Origin: an uncultured Actinomycetes bacterium
GTDB lineage: Bacteria; Actinomycetota; Thermoleophilia; Solirubrobacterales; Solirubrobacteraceae
Direction of reading: 5' to 3'
Assembly (NCBI GenBank): GCA_937888775.1
Contig: CALAQT010000363.1
Location: 1 to 27,211 of the forward strand
DNA length: 27,211 nt
In this document: positions 7,409-15,199 of the stretch, in pieces
Position numbering within the stretch: the first letter of the stretch is position 1
Layout of the letters: the number at the start of each line of letters is the position of its first letter
The notes under the pieces: model-generated
What the model was told of the DNA's origin: nothing
The model's input: the letters and a program-made list of their open reading frames with translations, nothing else
Databases searched by the model: none
Made by a program: the position numbers and the translations under genes

Positions 7409-8288
7409 ATGCGACTGGTTAGCTACGAGCGCAATGGCGTCTGGCGGCCCGGAATTCTGCTGGAGGCCAAAGTCGTTGACGTGGATGCTGCCGCCCGTCT
7501 CGCCGGACTTGATGGCGATGTCCCGGCAGGAGCCGATTGGAGCTCTCGGGCAGTGATCCAGTCCAGTCCTCAAACGCGAGAGGCGTTGCTCACCGCAGCG
7601 ACGGAACTCATTGCCGGCGCCGAGGCCGTCACGGAGATCCGGTTGGGACCGCCGATTCCGGACCCAGACAAGATTCTCTGTATGGGGCTCAACTATCGCG
7701 ATCACGCCGACGAAGCACAGCTGCCACTACCGATCGTGCCGCTGTTCTTCGCAAAGTTCCGCAACTCGCTAATCGGGCCTGAGGACGAGATTGTTCTCCC
7801 GCCCACGAGCGAACAGATCGACTATGAGGCGGAGCTGGCAGTCGTCATCGGCAAGCGTTGTCGCCGCGTTGCCCCAGAGGATGCCCTCGCTTATTAATAC
7901 GTAGTCGGCGCGATGGCGTTCAACGACGTGAGCGCGCGCGATCTCCAGATGCAGGTCAGCCAGTGGACGGTCGGAAAGGCGATCGACACCTTTGCTCCAT
8001 GTGGGCCAGCGCTCGTCACGATGATGGTGTTCACCGTGCCTGAAGCGGATCGCATTCCTCAGTCAGACTATGACGCTTGAGCCGGGCGACATCATCGCCA
8101 CCGGGACACCAGCCGGCGTCGGGATGGCTCACGATCCACGGGTCTGGCTGCGCGACGGTGACGTGGTCGAGATCGAGATCGACGAGATCGGGACGCTGCG
8201 CAACCGCGTACGCGCTGCCGACGTGAGAAGTGCTTCCAAGGTACGCGATTCGTTCACTGGAGCCAGCTCTGTCCCCGGCGGGGCGTAA
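7409..8288 (+). pseudogene. Fumarylacetoacetate-hydrolase-family gene (diketo-deoxy acid hydrolase-like), broken
   Basis: From ATG 7409 the frame gives a typical FAH-family start (MRLVSYERNGVWRPG), then ILCMGLNYRDHADEA and DYEAELAVVIGKRCRR, the metal-binding core. At 7894-7899 an extra TATTAA-like pair of codons puts in a TAA stop. The same frame then resumes with GAMAFNDVSARDLQMQ and VGKAIDTFAPCGPALVT. Next, about 30 codons are missing and a one-base shift near 8055 moves the reading into another frame, which ends with [20 protein letters not shown] and a normal C-terminus. Intact relatives (about 280 residues) split 2,4-diketo-3-deoxy-L-fuconate or similar compounds. Two or three independent lesions make readthrough or sequencing error unlikely. 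Confidence 0.85.
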
Positions 8289-8314
8289 CGCGGCCAAACC
8301 CCGGCGGACGGACC

Positions 8315-8319
8315 GGAGG
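8315..8319 (+). promoter_or_regulatory. Ribosome binding site of the IlvD/Edd-type gene
   Basis: GGAGG ends 5 nt before GTG 8325 and decides that start. The intact hydrolase product would have ended only 37 bp upstream, so one transcript is likely. Confidence 0.65.
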
Positions 8320-8324
8320 TCGTT

Positions 8325-10121
8325 GTGAGTCTTCGTAGCGGCATCGTCGCTGAGTCGGCCTTGAGCAGCAACAGCTTCCAATCCGCAAACCCCGGCCGCG
8401 ATGTTCAGCGGGTCGGCACAGCGCGCTTCCTTGGCCAGGACGTAGCGAAGATCCACGATCCCGTCTGGGGAGTCACGGGTAGCCTCGGCGACAGCCAGTG
8501 CTATCTCGGCGTGCTGGGGAAGGTGGCCGCCATCCAGACCGCGCTGTCGAAGCGGGTGCGCAGCGACGATCTGGCCGTGCGGCTGATCGCGCCGGCGTAC
8601 ACGATCGGCGTCTCGGACGGGCAGCTCAACGGCACGCCCTGCATGCGCTTCTCGTTGATCGGCCGTGAGCTCGTCAACGAGAGTGTCGACCTGCACCTGA
8701 ACGCCAACGGCATTGCCGGGCTGATCGCCGTCGTTGCGTGCGATAAGCCTCCGGTCGGAACGTTAGCCGCGATCCTTGAGCACAACGCGCCCGCGGTGCT
8801 GCTGTCCGACGGATCGATCAAGCCCGGCGCCGACCCGCAGACCGGAGAGCGGATCGACTTGGTGACGGGCTTCCAGTTCGCTGGGGACCCCGACCGGGCC
8901 ACCCGCGCCCGCATCGCGATGCATGCCTGCCCAGGCCAGGGCAGCTGCGGCGGCATGTTCACCTACAACACGATGCAGACCTTCATCGCTGTGCTCGGTA
9001 TGGAGCCGCTGCAGATGGTCGCTCCGCCGTCCGACGACCCTCGCCGCCTGAAGGAGTTCCCGGACCAGCTGATCGACTGCCTGGTCGCGATGACCGACGG
9101 CGGGATCACTCCTCGCGACATCGTCACGCCGTCGTCGCTGCGCAACGCGCTGACGGTCACGATCGCGATGGGCGGATCGACCAATGTGCTGCTACACAGC
9201 GTCGAGATCGCGCGTGCCGCCGGGTTCGACCTCTGGGACGACGTGCTCAGCTACAGCGAGTTCAACGCACTCTCGCGCCGACTGCCCGTGCTCGTCAACC
9301 TGCGCCCGTTCGGCTACTACTCGATGGTCGACATTGATGCCAAGGGTGGCCTGCAGGTGATCGTCAAGGAGCTGCTCGAAGCCGGCCTGCTCGACGGCGA
9401 GGCGCTGACCTGCACCGGCGAGACTCTTGCCGAGCAGGTCAGCCGTCTCGATCCCCCGGCGCCCGATGGCGACGTGATCCATTCCGTTGCCGAGCCGTTC
9501 AAGGACACCGGCGGGCTGCGGTTGCTGCACGGAAACCTGGCGCCCGATGGCGGCGCGGTGCTGAAGATCGCAGGCATCGAGGGCGGACTCCGGGACGGCG
9601 TCTTCCGCGGCCGGGCGCGCGTTTTCAACAGCGAGCGCCGTCTGATCGAGGCGCTCGAGCAGGACCCCAACTCGTTCGCCGACCACGACATGGTCGTGAT
9701 CCGCTACGAGGGCCCACGCGGGGCCCCCGGAATGCCGGAGCTACTCGACCCGACGTCGCGGATCACTGCCCTTTGCCGCCAGCGCAACACAACGATCGCG
9801 CTGATGACGGACGCACGCTTCTCGGGCGGGTCGGTCGGGCTCGTGATCGGCCACGTCGCGCCGGAGGCGTTCCTCGGGGGCCCGATCGCGCTCATCGAGG
9901 ACGGCGACACGATCGTTGTCGACATTAACGCGGACCGCCTGGACTGCGCAGAGCTCGACGACGCGGACGAGGCCGCGCGCCGCGCGAATGCGTGGCGAGC
10001 CGCGGTCGACGCCAACGGCGGGGTCCACCCGGACGTGACACCGGTCTCGAGCCGCGTACTGAAGCGGATGCGCACGTCCGCGCGGGCGGCGCTGCGCGGC
10101 GCCGGCATGGCGACGGGTTAG
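8325..10121 (+). CDS. IlvD/Edd-family dehydratase (sugar-acid type)
   Basis: A 598-residue protein of the dihydroxyacid/6-phosphogluconate dehydratase family. Likely Fe-S ligands are Cys59 (GDSQC), Cys139 (VACDKP) and Cys208 (GQGSCGGMFTYNTMQ), the last two being family signatures. GGSTNVLLH, RGAPGMPE and TDARFSGGSVGLVIGHVAPEA complete the C-terminal swivel domain with its conserved active-site serine. The N-terminus and the SLGDSQC start resemble the pentonate/sugar-acid branch rather than biosynthetic IlvD. No branched-chain amino acid genes are nearby, so loss of water from an aldonate is preferred. It may overlap in function with, or act on a different epimer from, the enolase-type dehydratase upstream. 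All signature residues are present, so the enzyme should be active. Confidence 0.9.
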   Translation: MSLRSGIVAESALSSNSFQSANPGRDVQRVGTARFLGQDVAKIHDPVWGVTGSLGDSQCYLGVLGKVAAIQTALSKRVRSDDLAVRLIAPAYTIGVSDGQLNGTPCMRFSLIGRELVNESVDLHLNANGIAGLIAVVACDKPPVGTLAAILEHNAPAVLLSDGSIKPGADPQTGERIDLVTGFQFAGDPDRATRARIAMHACPGQGSCGGMFTYNTMQTFIAVLGMEPLQMVAPPSDDPRRLKEFPDQLIDCLVAMTDGGITPRDIVTPSSLRNALTVTIAMGGSTNVLLHSVEIARAAGFDLWDDVLSYSEFNALSRRLPVLVNLRPFGYYSMVDIDAKGGLQVIVKELLEAGLLDGEALTCTGETLAEQVSRLDPPAPDGDVIHSVAEPFKDTGGLRLLHGNLAPDGGAVLKIAGIEGGLRDGVFRGRARVFNSERRLIEALEQDPNSFADHDMVVIRYEGPRGAPGMPELLDPTSRITALCRQRNTTIALMTDARFSGGSVGLVIGHVAPEAFLGGPIALIEDGDTIVVDINADRLDCAELDDADEAARRANAWRAAVDANGGVHPDVTPVSSRVLKRMRTSARAALRGAGMATG

Positions 10122-10854
10122 CGACCGCACGGCCGCGCAACCGGTAAGCACAGGCCTGCTCTAGATCCGCGACGAGCATCTCGAGCGTCACTACTCCCCT
10201 GCTCGAGGCGGCGAGCACGGACGACTTTCGCGCCACGGTGCCAACGTCGGCGAGCTGCTGGCTCTCGCCCGGGCCGACCACGTCGCGCGTCCCCCCCGGC
10301 GCTTCCGGTCTGAACGACCTCGTACGCCCGGCGGCTGAAGGCGACGCTCTGCGCGCGGCGCTGGAGCGCGGGCCGCTCACCGTGCCACCAGCCTATTGAT
10401 CCCTGCGGCGATCTCGGGGCGGGCAGCGCCCGCGGTTGTGCTCGCGCTCGGCTCGCTCACGAGCATCATTCGTCGGCGGCCCGCCGAGCGGTCCGGCGGT
10501 CACCGTCGACGACGGAGGCCAGCTCCTGGACTTCAACCCGGAATTGTGCGACTCGTACGCGTGCCGGGTGATCCTCGCCGCCAAGCTCCCGATGGCGCTC
10601 GCCTGCTTCCCGTTGCAGGCCGCTGGGAATCGTTGCGAGCAATCCGGCATCCGAATCGCTGGTGCAGAGGACCGCGGCCGAGCGGATCGAGCAGCGGACC
10701 GACCCCTGAGAGCGGGGGTCGAAGACGAACCCCACGACACCCCGGTGTCGGGGTGTGTCATCCGCCAAGCGTGCGGGGGGGCATGTGGGTTGCCTAGGCC
10801 TAGGCGCGGGCACCGCTCGCCCGCCGTCACCGGCACCACGCCTATCCGCTTTTC
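10122..10854. other. Gene-poor region after the sugar block
   Basis: No frame on either strand shows a recognisable family; the open frames are Arg/Ala/Pro-rich GC artefacts. Visible structures are an inverted repeat ACACCCC/GGGGTGT (10737-10743 and 10750-10756, loop 6) and a 14-bp perfect palindrome GCCTAGGCCTAGGC (10792-10805). The sequence is probably decayed genes left by recombinase-driven rearrangement. Confidence 0.45.
10792..10805. repeat. 14-bp perfect palindrome
   Basis: GCCTAGGCCTAGGC is self-complementary and contains two CCTAGG hexamers, with CTAG otherwise rare in this window. It could be a dimeric-protein binding site. No gene start lies beside it. Confidence 0.5.
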
Positions 10855-11275
10855 GCGCCCTGAGTGGGTTATTCGAGCGCGCCGAGCAGCTCGCCGCGGC
10901 CGGGGAGCGCCGTGCGGAGCAAGCCGATGAGGCGCGCAGGCCGCTGTCGATCGCGCCGATCGCGCCGATCGCGCCGATCGCGCCGAGCAGCAGTCGCGCG
11001 GCGAGCGTGCCGAGCTCGAGCGCCGGCTAGGCGAGCAGCGCGACGGGCGCCAGGCTGCCGAGGCACGGTCGCGCGCAGGCGGCTCTGGACGCCGAGCAGC
11101 GCCCTGCGCGCCCAGCTGGAGAAGGACCTCACCGGCACCGCAGCACCGGTTCGAGGCCGCGGAGAAGGCGCGCGACACCGCGATCAAGACCCTCGAACAG
11201 GCCGCCGCCACCCGCGGAACCGCGTCACGCAAAGCCGCAGCGGTAGCAGGAGGCTTCCGGCTGGTCGCGAATTAG
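10855..11275 (+). pseudogene. Decayed coiled-coil protein gene
   Basis: Coiled-coil sequence runs through shifting frames: LFERAEQLAAAGERRAEQAD in one, then after about 10940 a run of DRA repeats, EQQSRGERAELERRLGEQRD and, at the end, RFEAAEKARDTAIKTLEQAA... RLVAN followed by TAG 11273. A better internal segment (ALDAEQR...RAQLEKDLTG) sits in yet another frame near 11085-11125, so at least two shifts are present and no start codon serves the main frame. Composition recalls long Ala/Glu/Arg coiled coils such as KfrA-like or partition proteins, but the family is not identified. The stop codon falls inside the left inverted recombination repeat. Confidence 0.5.
10949..10984 (+). repeat. Four tandem GATCGCGCC units
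   Basis: Exact 9-bp unit repeated four times. In the main frame of the decayed coiled-coil gene it encodes Asp-Arg-Ala repeats, consistent with slippage expansion inside a heptad-poor coil. Confidence 0.85.
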
Positions 11276-11302
11276 GTAGCGAGAAGCGACGTTTCCGCTA
11301 CT
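11266..11302 (+). repeat. Left recombination-site-like repeat of the tyrosine recombinase unit
   Basis: A 22-bp block (11266-11287, beginning CGCGAATTAGG and ending GCGAGAAGC) is followed after 8 bp by CGCTACT (11296-11302). The same arrangement occurs inverted at 12316-12352 with a different 8-bp spacer. Within each copy GTAGCG and CGCTAC are inverted half-sites 14 bp apart. Confidence 0.8.
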
Positions 11303-11333
11303 GACGAGTGCCGAAAGGCGGCCCCTCGGGGGG

Positions 11334-12311
11334 CTACAGCACTTCGCCAACGTCGTCGAACGCGGTGGCGGCGCGGATGTAGCGGCGCAGTACGGGGAGG
11401 TCCTTGTGCCGTGAGACGTTGGCGATCTTGCGCTCCTCGACGCCGGCGGCCGCTGCCGCGGTTACATACCCGGCGCGCAGCGAGTGCCCGGAGAGCTGCT
11501 CGGGCCCGAGCCCGGCGGCCTTCGAGCGGCGCTTAACGATCAACGCGACCGACTGGCCGGTGAGCCGCTCGGCGCCGACGATGTCGCCGCGGCGCATCCG
11601 GCGGAATACCGGGCCGCGGTGGATCCCCGCCGCCTCGAGCCACGCCCGCAACGCCCGGACCGCGCACCTGTCGTTTCCCGCGCGCGCATACGGAACGGCC
11701 ACTGTCGCTCCTGCCCGCTCCTGATCGGTCTTCGATGAGGCGATCCTCACCAGCAGCCCGCGGGCGGTGGTGAACTCGAGGTGCTCGACGTCGAGGGTGA
11801 CGAGCTCCGAGCGTCTGAGCGCGGCGGCGAACCCGAGCAGCAGCAGCGCCCGGTCGCGCAGCCCGGCGAGGGTGGAGGTGTCGAGCTCGGCGAGGACCTG
11901 TTCGAGCGGGGAGAGGTCGAGCGGCGCGGCCCTGCGCTCGGGTGCGGTGCCGTGCCGGCGGCGGATCCCCGATAGGACCTGCGCGACCGCGCCCGAGTCG
12001 CATGGGTTCGGATGGTCCTGCGCGCGGTGCGCGGCGGCGATCGCCGCCGCCCGACGCCCGATCGTGACGGGCCGGAACCCGCGGTCGGCTTCGGCGGCCA
12101 GGAACGCCGCGACCGCGGCCGGCGCGGCCGGAATCGCGGGGACGCCGCGCTCCGAGCACCAGTCGGCGAACACCCGCCAGTCGCTCTCGTAGGCGCGGCG
12201 GGTCGCCGGCGCCAGCGCGCTCTGCGCGTAGCGCTCGGCGCTGCGCAGCTCGCGCTCGAGCTCCGCCGGGGCGCCAGCTGCTCGGGGGATCGGAAGCGGT
12301 CTCTCAGACAC
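11334..12311 (-). CDS. Tyrosine recombinase / integrase
   Basis: A 325-residue recombinase with an N-terminal SAM-like DNA-binding domain (about 20-110, LAPATRRAYESDWRVFADWC) and a complete C-terminal catalytic domain: Arg166 (ALRRSEL), Lys194 (SSKTDQERAG), His276-x-x-Arg279 (SGHSLRAGYV), His302 (SRHKD) and nucleophile Tyr311 (LRRYIR). Nothing essential is missing, so it is probably active. GTG 12311 is 5 bp from the inner heptamer of the right repeat, leaving no room for a normal promoter and ribosome binding site inside the unit. Transcription probably comes from across the repeat. The gene fills the 1.09-kb segment between two inverted repeats. It is not obviously related to the recombinase at 24183-25295. 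Confidence 0.93.
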   Translation of the reverse strand: MSERPLPIPRAAGAPAELERELRSAERYAQSALAPATRRAYESDWRVFADWCSERGVPAIPAAPAAVAAFLAAEADRGFRPVTIGRRAAAIAAAHRAQDHPNPCDSGAVAQVLSGIRRRHGTAPERRAAPLDLSPLEQVLAELDTSTLAGLRDRALLLLGFAAALRRSELVTLDVEHLEFTTARGLLVRIASSKTDQERAGATVAVPYARAGNDRCAVRALRAWLEAAGIHRGPVFRRMRRGDIVGAERLTGQSVALIVKRRSKAAGLGPEQLSGHSLRAGYVTAAAAAGVEERKIANVSRHKDLPVLRRYIRAATAFDDVGEVL

Positions 12312-12315
12312 GTTT

Positions 12316-12352
12316 AGTAGCGATAATCAGGCTTCTCGCTACCTAATTCGCG
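12316..12352 (-). repeat. Right recombination-site-like repeat, inverted
   Basis: The reverse complement of 12331-12352 matches all 22 bp of 11266-11287. After an 8-bp spacer, AGTAGCG (12316-12322) is the complement of the left CGCTACT. The spacer differs between the two copies. Confidence 0.8.
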
Positions 12353-12502
12353 GTCGTCGTGAAGACGCCTTCCAGGCGGGAGTCATACTGCCGCCAATCG
12401 GGGCGCCGGCGGTCGGATCGATCGCCCAGAGAACACCGCCTTTGCACCGACGTCGACGCCGCGACGCGTCGTCCGGGCTTGTGCTTGGTGAGGTGTCCGG
12501 CG

Positions 12503-15199
12503 CTATGCGATCTCGTAGGTCTTGAGGACCTCGTCGCCGTGATGGTTGATGATCTTCACGGCGATGGTTCCGGTTGCTGGCGGATCAAAGGGGCGGCTGC
12601 GGGTTCTGTAGAGCGATGCCCATGCGTCCTCGTTGATCTCGGCCTTGAGCGCTTGGCGTAGTCGTTTGTAAGGGTCGTTGGCGCCGGTGAAGTAGGCATC
12701 ACGTACGAAGAAGCTTTCGCCGTTGTAGTTGTTGTCGATGAACCAGCAGGCGATCGCGTCTGTGTCATCGGAGCGGATCTCTCCGGTCGTCGGGTCGTAG
12801 ACGTCGACGCCGCGTACTTCCACCTCGATCATGCCGTCGCTGGTGCGATGGATCTGCAAGTCGGGCTCGCCGAAGACCGTGAACAGGTTCCCGGCGCCGG
12901 TCTGCTTCAGTAGGTCTTCGCCCATCGAGAGATCAGGGTTCATGCGTACGAGCAGCACAGGCAGCCTTCCGAACTTGCGCTCCTCCGCCGTGACTGCCCA
13001 TCCTCCGCCGGTGTCGGGCCGGAACTCGTGCGCGGTTTCCGGGCTCGCGGCGTCGAAGGCGAACCCGCAGACGAGTAGGAGGTCGAAGCCGACTCCCTTG
13101 ACGGCCTCCTTGGCCGCCTCACGAACGTGATCGGCGCCGACCGTGCCGTACTCGGGTCCGAGCGACACGGCAACCTGGCGGATCTCGCCGTCGATGTCTG
13201 TGAACGTGCCCCGGGCGGCGATCCACTCACCGGCGAACGGCTCCAATGAGTCGAACTGCAATCGCTGCTCCCGGACCTGATTCTGAACTCCGGCCTTGAG
13301 TAGGTTGGCCAGCACCGTTGCTTCGAAGGATTCTGTTGAGGTCGGCACGTCCTCAGCATCTGGCGCGGTTTCCTCCGAGATCACGCGGTGCGGCGAGAGG
13401 CTCTCGACGGTGAACGGTCCGCAGACACGGACGATTCGGCGGTCTTTGTACGGCTGGTCGAAGAGCAGCTCCTGGTCGCTGTGGCGAGCAATCGCCTGCT
13501 CAAGCTCCGTCCGCGGCATGCCTTCGCGGATGTCGGGGTTTTGGGCGATATCGCGCAGCATGATGTGCGGGACCCGCCTGTAGACGAAACCCTTGCGGAC
13601 GTCGTTGGCGAACACCGTCTGTGCTAAGGGGCGGCGTGTGATCTCCTCTTCCTTACGAGCTCCGGCGGGTGAGTCTGCGAGTAGGTAGTACGGCAGCCTG
13701 AGAGCGGCCAGTCGTGTGCGCGTCAGCGCCACGGCGACGCGGGAGGTGTCGATCGCGATCCAGCGCCGTCCCCACTCCTCCGCGACGACGGCAGTCGTCC
13801 CGCTGCCGTTGGTGGGGTCGAGCACCAGGTCGCCAGGGTCGGTTGTCATGAGGAGGCAGCGTTGAACGACCTTTGTATTGGTCTGGACTACGTACACCTT
13901 CGGATCACCGAATCCCGAGATCGCGGTGTCCTCCCAAACATTTGTGACCGGGAATGCCTTGAAGTCGTCGAGATAACGGATGTACGTCAGCGTGTTGCCA
14001 ACGACGCCGACTCTGCCGGCGATCAGAAGTCGCTGCATGCCTTCCTCATTGGTCTTCCACCGGCTGTTACCCGGCGTGAACTGGCGATCGCCGATCTCGA
14101 CGGGATACCAGGAGGACGCCCCTTCGCCTTTCTCTCGGCCAGCACTCTGGCTGGTGAGATTGTCGTGTCGAAAAACGCGAGCGTCCGTTGGGATCACGGC
14201 GGGGTTGGCTCGCTCCTCTGGACTAAGCGGCCGTCGGCGCGCGTCCGCCTCCTCAAGGTGCCCGTACTGACCACCTCCGAGACCGCCGACCTCCTTCTCG
14301 CGGTACAGGGCTCGGTACTTCGTCTCGCTCCGGTCCTTGGCGTACCACAGGATGTAGTCGACGACGCCCGGCAGGTAGTCACCCGTCGCGCCGCTCGTCT
14401 TCCGGAACGTGATGAGGCTGATGAAGTTTTCGGCGCCAAACACCTCATCAAGCAAGCTGCGTACCAGATGTACGTTTTCGTCACCGATCTGAACGAAGAC
14501 CGAGCCCGAGCCGGTCAGGAGCTCCCGCGACACGGTCAGGCGGTCCCGGAGGTACGCGAGGTAGCTTTGGATGCCGTCCTTCCACGTGTCGCGAAAGGCG
14601 CGGATCTGCTCGGGCTGGCGGCTTACGTGGTCAAGCTTGCCGTCGCGTACTTCGCGATTCTGGGTGGACACCTGCCAGTTCGACCCGAACCCGATCCCGT
14701 ATGGCGGATCGATGAAGATCGTCTGCACCTTGCCGCGGAGGCCCTCCTTCTCGGCCAGCGACGTCATGACTAGCAGTGAGTCGCCGAGGATCAGGCGGTT
14801 GGACCAGTTCTGCTGGTGCCTGTAGAAGTCAACGAGGTCCTCGAACTCGATGCCGTTGAAGTCGTCGAAGAGGCTGAGCTCTGGCTCGGGTTCGCCCGCA
14901 GCGGCGGTCTGGCGGAGGTTCTCGATGAGGACGCGTGGTTGGATCTTCTCCTGAATGTAGATAGGGACCGTCGGCACCGCGAGGTCCTGTGCGTCCTGCT
15001 CGTCCTTCCCGCGCCAAACGAGCTGCGGGTCGAGCGACGGATCGCGTGGGTAGAGCGTCGGCCTCGGGCGCTTCTCGTCCTCGTCGACGAACCCCCGCAG
15101 CTCGTTCGTCGGGATGTTCGCGCGCTTGTCGTTATGACGAATCACCTCAACGGGGATAGGTCCCGACGCCTTGTTTTTCGCCCCCCTTGGCGGCGTCAT
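12503..15199 (-). CDS. mod: Type III-like DNA methyltransferase (Mod), N6-adenine
   Basis: An 898-residue protein. The catalytic DPPY is at 164-167 (FIDPPYGIGFGSNW), ahead of the SAM-binding DPTNGSGTT at 461-469. This is the beta-class order used by type III Mod subunits, which methylate adenine N6. A target-recognition region lies between them (about 300-400). A C-terminal extension of roughly 350 residues makes it longer than classical Mod (about 550-650). ATG 15199 was chosen because ATGA joins it to the Res stop with a 4-bp overlap and it gives the natural start MTPPRGAKNK. An upstream in-frame start would run deep into res. Mod should supply sequence recognition and self-protection for the pair. 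The recognition sequence cannot be predicted. Confidence 0.92.
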   Translation of the reverse strand: MTPPRGAKNKASGPIPVEVIRHNDKRANIPTNELRGFVDEDEKRPRPTLYPRDPSLDPQLVWRGKDEQDAQDLAVPTVPIYIQEKIQPRVLIENLRQTAAAGEPEPELSLFDDFNGIEFEDLVDFYRHQQNWSNRLILGDSLLVMTSLAEKEGLRGKVQTIFIDPPYGIGFGSNWQVSTQNREVRDGKLDHVSRQPEQIRAFRDTWKDGIQSYLAYLRDRLTVSRELLTGSGSVFVQIGDENVHLVRSLLDEVFGAENFISLITFRKTSGATGDYLPGVVDYILWYAKDRSETKYRALYREKEVGGLGGGQYGHLEEADARRRPLSPEERANPAVIPTDARVFRHDNLTSQSAGREKGEGASSWYPVEIGDRQFTPGNSRWKTNEEGMQRLLIAGRVGVVGNTLTYIRYLDDFKAFPVTNVWEDTAISGFGDPKVYVVQTNTKVVQRCLLMTTDPGDLVLDPTNGSGTTAVVAEEWGRRWIAIDTSRVAVALTRTRLAALRLPYYLLADSPAGARKEEEITRRPLAQTVFANDVRKGFVYRRVPHIMLRDIAQNPDIREGMPRTELEQAIARHSDQELLFDQPYKDRRIVRVCGPFTVESLSPHRVISEETAPDAEDVPTSTESFEATVLANLLKAGVQNQVREQRLQFDSLEPFAGEWIAARGTFTDIDGEIRQVAVSLGPEYGTVGADHVREAAKEAVKGVGFDLLLVCGFAFDAASPETAHEFRPDTGGGWAVTAEERKFGRLPVLLVRMNPDLSMGEDLLKQTGAGNLFTVFGEPDLQIHRTSDGMIEVEVRGVDVYDPTTGEIRSDDTDAIACWFIDNNYNGESFFVRDAYFTGANDPYKRLRQALKAEINEDAWASLYRTRSRPFDPPATGTIAVKIINHHGDEVLKTYEIA

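Noticed and set aside
10737..10756. Inverted repeat ACACCCC/GGGGTGT as a terminator
   Set aside because: No T-tract and no gene ending nearby.
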